From: Pristionchus mayeri
Taxonomy: Eukaryota; Nematoda; Chromadorea; Rhabditida; Neodiplogasteridae
Direction of reading: 5' to 3'
Length of the DNA stretch: 64,000 bases
Assembly: GCA_036245805.1 (NCBI GenBank)
Contig: BTRK01000001.1
Span: forward strand, 12,834,001 to 12,898,000
The notes beneath the pieces are model-generated. The model did no database searches. It was not told where the DNA came from and saw only the letters and a program-made list of their open reading frames with translations. Of the stretch, positions 55,417-64,000 are shown one piece after another. Both the position numbers and the translations under genes were made by a program. The stretch's first letter is position 1. Each line of letters starts with the position of its first letter.

Positions 55417-58400
55417 TTACTTCCTCTGCAGAATCCTCGCACTTTCATCAATAGTTAGGTTCATAGTCTTGACGAGGTCTTTGAGTTGGTCCATGCTCGA
55501 TTTGGAATGAGAATTGCACATCGGAGTAGGAGAAGAGCACGAATCCAGACATCGGTCAAGGCACTGCCCTGCATAAGGACTATAAAATAAGACAAAAAAT
55601 TATTTTTCCATACTTCATTACACAAAAACGGGAAAAAAACACGCAACTATTCCACTTGAAACACTCATAATGTATTTGACCAAGGTGACGGTACGTCTAC
55701 AGATGGTATTGTACGTATGGGAAGATCTTCTGAATATAGAAACTTAATGATGAAGTATATTTCACCCACATTGGAAACAGCATCCATATCTGGTATCACT
55801 GATGATCAAAACGATCCACTATGGCGAATCTAGAAATGGACGGACCGAAGGACAAAGACGATGACGGACTCGGCCTCTCTTAAGTGATCCCCAAAGCAAT
55901 CTAAACTTACGATTTATCACAGGTGCTCCTGAGTCTTTTTGAATCACTGGGGCTATCGGTTGAGCCGATTGGATAACTGACTCAGACTTGGACACTTCTG
56001 ATTAATTCGTTATTACCAGATGTACAAGAACAAAAACAACCAGGCACTAAAGGCGCGCCAGGATCATTCCTTTGAGGTATATGTTTGAGTCCTTCTGTTT
56101 GGTTAGGGGTGAAAACTGTTCCAGCGTCTTTGTCAGAAACTGTAGTTTCTGATTGTGTCGGCTGTGCTGATTGAGTCCTGGTAACTTGCTCTGAGATATT
56201 CGACGTTTGAGAATTGTCTCTAAAACAAACAATTCACCAGTAGTTGGCACATCTGAAGTTTTCGTAGCTTCTGACGTTTCGGTTCGTACTGTAGTTGATT
56301 CCGTTGAGGTGATGACACCATCTATGAGCTCACATTTTCTATAAACTAAAGTTACTCACAAACACACCCGTTGTGGTAGGTGGATCTGTGATTTTTGCAG
56401 CTTCTGAAGTAGATTGCGCCGAAGCAGATTCAGTTAAGGTAAGCGCATCAGCTGTAATCTTTGATGAATTACCGAGTCAATGCATTCTAGATAAATACAA
56501 CTGGAATGCAACTAGAACTTACCGGGAGTACCGGAAGTCGGTTTTGAATCAAACGGTGCCGGTTGTGTCGGTTCCTCAGTCATCTCTGCAGGTGATTCAG
56601 TTGTCTGCTCAATCATCTCATCCGCCTCCAGCACTCCTCCCTCGCCGCCTCCCGACGATCCACCGAAGACCATCGCGAACTTTTTCTGAATCATTTTTTT
56701 CTAATCGTTTTTACTTGTTAATTTAATTTTAATAAAGGTTCCAGCCAGGGAGAGCGGTTAAGAATGTTTTGGAATTATTTGGACAGTACAGACTGAAATT
56801 ATTTTTTTTTCAGTTGCTAGCTAGTTGGGAAGTGAGAGATGGTAGACAGTGAATACGCATCACTAACTGAATTTTGCATGTGAGAACAGTTTTATATTCT
56901 CACCGGCGCCTTTCTGAATGCAGCCAGTTCCACCGCCGTTAGCTCCCTCATCATGAATACTGCTCCGACTTTCGCGCACATCTTCAATTCTGCACCATTC
57001 GCTGCGATTTTCCCAGCTCCGATAGCTTTCCATTTTCCTCCGATTTGAAACGCGCATCCTGAATACATTCATCAGATTCCATCGCTCGTAATACTCGATT
57101 GGCATTCATGATGCAAAAATAAAGTACCTTTCACAATGATGTGTTTTGTCACTTTGCCCTTCTTAACCACGTATGCACACTGGTGGAACTCTGTGCCGTT
57201 CTGCCAAAGAGAGTGGAACGGCTTGATCGATCCGTCGGGCATGTCGCATCCAGCTGAATATTGACCAGCAATGATCATGATTATACTAATCAATATAATT
57301 ATTGGAAAATAAAGAATCGTGCCCGGAAACAGGATTTCCAAATTTACCCATGCATTTTGAATCATTAATGATGCATCGAATCCTTACTGATATCTTTGAA
57401 GTCGAATGAGCCAGCTCCGACATAACAATGGTAGGCGCGGCCGTTGACGTAGGCGAGTCCCTCTTTGTACACTGCCGCCGAACGCGCAACCTGATTCAGA
57501 ATTTTAGACAATTCGAATTTTTATTATACACATTCCCTCGGGTAATCAACTAGGGAGAGAGGCAGAAAATATGAGCTGAAGCAAAATTGTTAACTCATCA
57601 CATAATTAAATATAAAAGCTCACCAATTTTCTTGAGCACTCCATACATGCAGTACACTACATCGTTGTCGGGAGTTGTATACCTTTCACCACTTGGTACC
57701 TTCCTGCCTTTAAAATTGCAGGCGACTTCTGAAATTGAATTTTGAATAGCTCGCTCAATGATGCGCACATATTAGCTGGGAGTCTATTGTACTACTTTAA
57801 GCAAAGATGCTGTTCGAGCTCATCGCCTACGGTTAAGATAGGATAAATATTCAGGGCCTGCTCATTATTTGTGCTCTCTAGCAGATTGGAGAACGAGACA
57901 ATATGTAAATAGGAGAGACTCTGGCGATTACTGCCGAAATTAGTAACCCCATTCTCACCATCCGACACCACAAGTCGCATCGTCACGGCGCCCTTCTCGT
58001 CCACAAGACACTGCACGAAATCAGCATGCACTTTGGAGAATGCACGATGCTTGATCCACAAGCCAGTCGCTGTTACGCAGCCTGTAATCATTCAGTTACA
58101 TCTGATCTGTGACCAAAAGCGTGATTAATTTTATCACAGTTAATCGGTAACACCATGTTATATGCTGATTTCACCGACATTGCATGCTTACCGTACGCCT
58201 TGGCAAAGAATCCCAGCTTTCCGTCGGTTGCGCATACCTTCGCTATGGCTTTGCCGACGACTTTCTCGACGCCACCAACGGTGATCTGAGCATTTTCAGT
58301 TTACAATTGAGTCATCAGTATGACGCAAAATTGGGAGTACTGGATTGATTTTTGCTGAATTCTGCAAAATATATTGGAAACAGGGACAAAGAAAAGTAAT

Positions 58401-61048
58401 GGCACACACCTTAATTTCCGCCGGTTCCGACCATGTTTTTCCCACTGCGAGTGTCACTCCATTGTAGCTGCATTGGCCAGCTGAAACGCGTGTTGTAAGC
58501 AATAACTCATGCAATTTTTACGAGCATAAGTGACTATCTGAGAGAACTAACCTTGTGCCGTACAACGAAAAATAAAGTCCCAATGTGAAGAGTGTTCTAG
58601 GGGTAACTTTTCACGTAGAGTTCGAAAATCGACCTTAAAAAGCCGTATCTCTAACCCCTCATTTCCTGTGTTGCGATGCATCTGGGTGGTCGGTTTTTGT
58701 ATCTTTTGAACGGCTCATCCAAACCTCATAAATGCATAGTGATTCTGAAAGATATCGACGAGATAAGCATTTTTACTGTTGGAAGTTAAAGGCTAACTCA
58801 TCTGTGAAACAAATTATGACTATTTGAAATTTTTTCCAAGAATCAAAATTGACGTCCTGGAAAAATTTAATCCGAATGCCCCTTTTTAAATATGTTAGTT
58901 AGATTCTACGTGAAAAGATACCCCTAGGTACTTATTTTCGCTAAAAAAGAGGCCAATGCATGGGGTCTCCTAATTCGCCGAACATGTCATTGTCGTAATT
59001 CTTAGTAGAAATATGTGTATTTCAGGCGAATCATAGCCAAATCAGATCAGTTTCGAACTAATTTTGACGATTCTAGAATACGTAAGTAAAAATACACTGA
59101 AAAAATCGGGGTTTGGGTGAAGTCTAAAAATTCGATTTTTTCTACTTCGAAAAATCTCAACTTTGAACGTTGTTATCTTAAAATTTTCAAATGAAATATC
59201 GCATTTACCGGGTGAATCTTATAATAGGTACCGACATAGATTAGAAAATGATGTAGAGAGGCTCCTCACCAATTGCGATACTTGAAATATTCTCGCCTGA
59301 AAACGCTATTAAGAAAGAGCAGGATTTGCAATATACTGAATTTTCAAAGCATTTTCTTTAAAAATTAATCAATTTTTGTTGATTAATGCTTTCTCGCTCA
59401 TGATGTGTTGATTAACGTTGAATAGAGTGGAGTATGCGTTGTTTTCAAAGTTTCGATTTTCACAATGGTGAAAATTTAGATTTTTTTCGATCTTTGAAAT
59501 CTGTAAGTGCGCACATATTTTCCGATCACATTACATGCCAAAGTTGTTATACGCTTGAAATTATTCCATTCCCATCGAAAATACCCATTATTTGTTCGTA
59601 AATATTATTTACATACTCTCAAAACATCGTTTTCGGGCGAGAATATTTCAAGTATCGCAATTGGTGAGGAGCCTCTCTACACCATTTTTTAATCTATATC
59701 GGTACCTATTATAAGATTCACCCGGTAACTGCGATATTTCATTTGAAAATTTTAAGATAACAACGTTCAAGTTTGAGATTTTTTGGCGATGATTCGCCTG
59801 AAATACACATATTTCTACTAAGAATTACGACAATGACGTGTTCGGCGAATTAGGAGACCCCATGCATTGACCTCTTTTTTAGCGAAAATAAGTACCTAGG
59901 AGTACCTTTTCACGTAGAATCTAACTAACATATTTAAAAAGGGGCATTCGGATTAAAATTTTCCAGGACGTCAATTTGGATTCTTGGAAAATTTTCAACA
60001 AGTCATAATTTTTTTCACAGATGGGCTGGCCTTTAACTTCCAACAGTAAAAATGCTTAACTCGTCGATATCTTTCAGAATCACTATACATTTATGAGGTT
60101 TGGATGAGCCGTTCAAAATATACAAAAACCGACCACCCAGATGCATCGCAACACAGGAAATGAGGGGTTAGAGATACGGTTTTTTAAGGTCGATTTTCGA
60201 ACTCTACGTGAAAAGTTACCCCTAGAACACTCTTCACATTGGGACTTTATTTTTCGTTGTACGGCACACAACTGGAATTGCTCAGTTCTCTCAGATAGTC
60301 ACTCATAAACTGTTTGTCCTATTTTATCAAGGATCCAAAATGATTCAGAAAATCGGTGGATTCTAGTTGTACATCTTTTTGCAATGTGCAACTGGTCCCA
60401 AGTATACACATGGATTACGAGGAAATCTCGAACTACTCACTCTTGAGCTGCTCCAACTTGATTGCCCCTGATTTGTCCTTGAAGCAGCTCCACTCCGTGC
60501 CCTCAGTCATGGTCGTCTTCTGCCCAACAGCTAACACCTGCCCTTTGGAGTCGAGACAGTCTGAATGAGTTTTGTATAAAGTTTTTGAATCGAATATGAT
60601 ACAAAAAAGCATTTACTCACTGATAATATGGTAGCTGACAGCCGTGCCTTTCTTGGTGCAGCTATACGTGAAATGCTGCTCGTTGAAGGTTTTCCCGGGC
60701 TCGATCATCTCGCCTTTCTCAGAGTTGGTGGGGACGCAACCTGCAAGTCAGTTGACGTTTGCGTTTCTTCATTGCGCTAATATTTTGCAGATACAACTTT
60801 CGCAATTTACTTATTGGAAACATGTGGATGAGAGGGAGGGAGGAAGATAGTGATTTACGTGAAAAGTGATTCAAAACATACTGACCTATCGCCCGCACTC
60901 CATTGACGACCCTTCCCACGCCCTTGAAGCATTCTAATCGAATGAATTTATCGGTCCACTTCTCTCCGATTGTACAGTCCTTGGGAGTTCTTCCAATGGA
61001 CACGACGGCTGTGGCGATCGATAAAACCAAAAGTGGGGAGATCATCAT
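55417..61048 (-). CDS. Paralogue F: secreted multi-module Cys-rich protein, one frame problem
   Basis: Exons (minus): 60886-61048, 60621-60740, 60441-60560, 58410-58480, 58192-58285, 57959-58081, 57624-57728, 57388-57490, 57128-57253, 56904-57058, 56523-56685, 56368-56451, 56238-56321, 56041-56217, 55911-55997, 55417-55568. Start MMISPLLVLSIATAVVS. Modules match A, B and D in order (CTIGEKWTDKFIRLEC; GCVTATGLWIKHRAFSKV; CDMPDGSIKPFHSLWQNGTE). After the FGGSSGGGEGG linker come Ser/Thr-rich exons, then a tail with extra cysteines (QCLDRCLDSCSSPTPMC) and helix. Exon 8 is 103 nt where paralogues have 105, shifting frame; a downstream acceptor (GGCAG|TG, exon start 57471) would restore it at the price of the module's first Cys. 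Intron 3 holds a 1.75-kb palindrome. It may be functional or newly broken. Confidence 0.7.
58526..60303. repeat. Long inverted repeat in intron 3 of paralogue F
   Basis: The main element is 58555-60267, from gtgccgtacaacgaaaaata to tatttttcgttgtacggcac, with arms of about 0.75 kb sharing blocks such as tcttcacattgggactttat, gatgcatcgcaacacaggaa and gtaattcttagtagaaatat. A second mirrored pair lies outside it (gtgactatctgagagaact at 58530, agttctctcagatagtcac at 60282), so the target flank is itself duplicated in inverse order. No transposase frame is seen. Confidence 0.85.
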
Positions 61049-61540
61049 CCGGATTCTACTTGATTTCCCAGTCTACACGGCAGATGATTCGTTTTCAGGA
61101 AGCCTGTAAACTTATTTAGAAAATCATGAGAATATTACCGGCAATGTGAGGCAAAAAATCGTGGACAATCGATACAAAAGAAAGAAAAGAGAGCGGAAAA
61201 TGGTATGACGCTTTCTCTGTTCGAGGATCCTTTGATGCTACAGCGCATTTATAAGCTAGATATTTTACGATTCTATGCTATTGCTCTGTCATTAAGTGCC
61301 GGGGATGGCTTTGCTAAGAAATGTCTCTTTACTTTGAGTGTTCTCTCGCTTGGTAGAGTGGTGAAAGAACATACAGGGTGAAGAGGGTTCCACCAGTCAA
61401 ACCATCTATGCCGCCTCCGCCATCAATGAATCATCCGAACAAAGATAAAGCCGACACGTGCAAATCAGATAAGGCAAGAAAGTTGACTGATGCGATAAGG
61501 CAAGAAAGTTGACAAGAAAGTTGACTATTCGGGCATAGAG
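61049..61540. other. Upstream region of paralogue F
   Basis: No gene is recognised. Hairpin-family copy at about 61325-61390 (actttgagtgttctctcgct ... tggtgaaagaacatacaggg), about 280 bp from the start codon, as for paralogues A, B and D. Confidence 0.45.
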
Positions 61541-62305
61541 TCACGGATGTACAATAAACGGAATATTTGCACGGTTGATACTTTCAGAATACTCGATGCC
61601 AGATTCAATTTTTATACACTCTGTATCGCAATGTACAATCTCATACTTTCGAAAATCGTCAACATCCCGCATAGATAGTGGAGCTTCATCTGATTGTTCC
61701 TTCCGTTGATTGGCCCTTCTTCTGTACAACACTACTGCGATGATAGCGACAACAGCGAGAATGACAAGCCACTTCCAGCTGATGAAGAACCCTCCATCTT
61801 TCGTTGATTCAGGTTCTATCCTCAGTAAATGTCTCGCCAACAGGTGCAGTCGTTGGAATGAAATGTATTACGTTTAATAAAATGGCGACACTGGGCATTT
61901 TGTCAGATGATGAACTTGTCCAGAATAGTTCAACATCAAATGCGCGAGATCAGCACTTCTTGACGAAGTAAGCCGGTTCAGATGAGGACAAACTGCAACA
62001 AATAGGCGCATACTTTTGCAGTCATATGTGATGATGCAATACAATATTAGTTTTGATTAGCGAGCCTGTTTTGGAAGTTCTAGTAAGAACGACTTACTTG
62101 AATGAGTGTTCTTTCACTCGTGACTTGATTTCAGATGAAGGCGTCATTCCAGAATATACAACGGAGATATCGAAGCAAAAACAGGGAGGAAATTTCGTTA
62201 AACATTTGAGATAACACCTTTCTGCCAACAATGTAAAAGCGTCTGAAATGTTGTCGTACCGGGAATCGTACAATTGATTGTGCATGAATGGACACCCGAT
62301 AAATC
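61541..62305 (-). pseudogene. Anchored-protein family, 3'-half pseudogene
   Basis: Three exons correspond to the C-terminal domain of the family: 62218-62305 (GFIGCPFMHNQLYD; 88 nt as in the other copies), 62098-62175 (FDISVVYSG; 78 nt) and 61541-61992. Defects: the acceptor before 62175 reads TG rather than AG; an in-frame TGA at 61950-61952 lies in the block aligned to GRGAFNVDLSW; and a frameshift occurs before the tail. The tail still encodes FFISWKWLVILAVVAIIAVV followed by LYRRR, a transmembrane segment with a basic stop-transfer. I found no N-terminal half. Confidence 0.75.
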
Positions 62306-62659
62306 CTGAAAATTGGATCTTCCGAGAAGACAATCTCGAGCTCATGATAAGAGCGCATTGGTGTGAGCAAAATGCGATCGATCTTGCTATCGATATTTTC
62401 CGTTGTGTGCTTCATGCAAGTTATTTGGTTTTTTTCGTGTAATTTTGATACTCGAAATTAGCTTTTACTTGCCAAAGTTGTGTTAGCTTTTCTCCCTTCT
62501 CGGAATTAATTCAAACAGGATATGAATTATCAGGCCAGATAAGCGCCCGATTGGATGTGGGTTTCAATAAGTTCAGTCAGTAAAATTCTTTATCTGTATG
62601 TGTACATGTGTTATTATTGACAATGCAGAACAAAGTGACATTGCTAGTTCACAAACATT
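62306..62659. other. Intergenic between pseudogene and partial gene
   Basis: Nothing recognised; possible eroded upstream exons of the pseudogene were looked for without a clear result. Confidence 0.35.
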
Positions 62660-63966
62660 TCACTGGTACTGATTAGACCGTCTTCTGTACCACACAAATG
62701 CCAGAATTGCAATAATAGCACTAGCTGCAACCCACATCCACCCAGTGAAGAAGCCACCCTCTGCCTTGGTCGTCGTTGACGTCCTCCGAATTTCAGCAAG
62801 TTCAGACTGCAGTTTGGTACAACAGTCACACCGCTGGTCTGATTCAGAAGTTGGATCGGTCGTTCGTGCGGTGTCGGAAGCAGATGTGCTGACAGATGTT
62901 GCATGACTATCTTCATGAGAAACCTGACGAGGCTTGGCCGATATCGGTTGCTTGGTGCCAAAGTCGATTTGAATAGCCACATTCGGTGACTTGCCACAAT
63001 CGCCGCGCCACGAAAGATCCACATTAAAGGCTCCTCTTCCGTACGATTTGTTGAAGAAGGACGGATCCGCGGAGAACACACTATAAAAACAAATTTATAT
63101 GTTGAGCATAATTTGATTGAGCCTTACATCGGACTAATAACAACAGTATTCATAAATTTGCAATGCATCACATACTTGTACGAGTTCTGGTTCATTCTGA
63201 ATTTTAACTTGCAAGGATTCTTCATTCCATGGTAATACACGGACATATCGAAGCTAAATTCATTTTAAAATTAAAATTCATTTAGATACACTAGTTTTGT
63301 TATACATGAGTTTTGTTTACCTGTCTGCCTTCATTGAGAAAGTGTCTTCGAATCCGCTATTTTGAAAGTCGTACAATTCATCGTAAACAAACGGACATCC
63401 GACAAATCCTATTTGATCACAACAAATCACATTGCAGATCACGCTAATGTTACCACTTGAAGTGTACACGGTAGAGGAGTCCGCGCTCTTGTGCGGCTTG
63501 TAGCCTGAATGACGTTGTGTTTACATATATTCTGTCATCATTACCATTGCTCTCTTTGACGGAGACACTATGCCGTCCAACATATCCGAAGTCCACAGTT
63601 ACAATCGGTGATTTGACTGTCAGAATTGATTGCTCTGCGTTAATTTGTGACCTAAATGCTAATTCAATCGGAATTCATGGAGGAATTCATGTTTTTGGCA
63701 TACCTTGCTTGGTAAACTGGCACACAACTCGTACCCTCGAAAAGCTCGCCAAGAACATCGTAACCAGTAGCGTAGATCTTTGGATATCCAGACTTAAAAT
63801 TATATTGATGCTAGAATATTCGAGCTAGACCTTACAGGAAAAGTTCCGCAAAACTTGTAGAAATCCAAACCGGAAGATTGTGAAAGAATGGTCGTGTAAC
63901 GATTATTTCCATCCAGGACCACATCTTTGTCTCGTTGAGGTACGAATACGCGAGTCTCATTGTTAG
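62660..63966 (-). CDS. Anchored-protein family, transmembrane form (5' part outside window)
   Basis: Exons (minus): 63836-63966, 63713-63795, 63545-63651, 63454-63504, 63321-63408, 63176-63253, 62660-63080. Lengths 131, 107, 51, 88 and 78 match copy 1. Landmarks: GYPKIYATGYDVLGE, IVTVDFGYVGRHSV, GFVGCPFVYDELYD, GRGAFNVDLSWRGDC. Unlike copies 1 and 2, the last exon is long: a Ser/Thr linker, a CDCC cluster, a short predicted helix (KLQSELAEIRR), then the transmembrane segment WMWVAASAIIAILAFVWY and basic RRRSNQYQ. This predicts a type I membrane protein with a very short cytoplasmic tail. The N-terminus lies beyond position 64000. Confidence 0.8.
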
Positions 63967-64000
63967 CTACAGCGTTTCAATTTTTTATAACTACAAAATG

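Overview
This window looks like nuclear DNA of a free-living-type nematode. Evidence: many small exons with short GT-AG introns, AG directly before start codons as expected for trans-splice acceptors, mariner and Tc1-like transposons, an RTE-type LINE, and secreted protein families with a nematode look. A diplogastrid or rhabditid is my guess; the species cannot be fixed from the sequence. All exon models below are hand-made from splice signals, reading-frame phase and comparison among paralogues inside the window. The family name used for the cysteine-rich genes (MIG-18-like fibronectin type I repeats) is from memory and was not searched.

Layout. 1-2.7 kb holds the 3' part of a peroxisomal-type dienoyl-CoA isomerase gene (ECH1-like). 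Six paralogues of one secreted, multi-module cysteine-rich protein follow, scattered through the window: A (4.5-7.7 kb, +), B (8.7-11.8 kb, +), C (21.7-30.8 kb, +, wrecked by an RTE LINE that itself carries a mariner), D (34.6-40.4 kb, +, with a long Thr/Pro repeat tail), E (41.0-46.2 kb, +, carrying a mariner in an intron and a Tc1-like element in an exon) and F (55.4-61.0 kb, -, with one frame problem). A, B and D look intact, C and E are pseudogenes, and F is doubtful.

Between these lie a Gly/Tyr/Pro-rich secreted protein (13.8-15.9 kb, -), a trypsin-like protease (16.8-18.7 kb, -), a saposin-like pair (broken copy 20.1-20.9 kb, +; intact copy 27.2-27.9 kb, -, inside the remains of paralogue C), and a second secreted family with membrane-anchor-like tails (49.6-51.4 and 52.1-55.2 kb on +; a pseudogene 61.5-62.3 kb and a partial gene 62.7 kb to the window end on -).

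The other large component is repeats. There are four long inverted-repeat (palindromic) blocks at about 11.8-13.7, 29.65-30.35, 32.2-33.4 and 58.5-60.3 kb, several small MITE families, and a decamer-like motif, TTTTGAATCA in either orientation, found in a large share of introns but hardly ever in exons. The window reads as a birth-and-death cluster of extracellular protein genes being reshaped by transposons. The genes share no visible pathway; what they share is that most products enter the secretory route.
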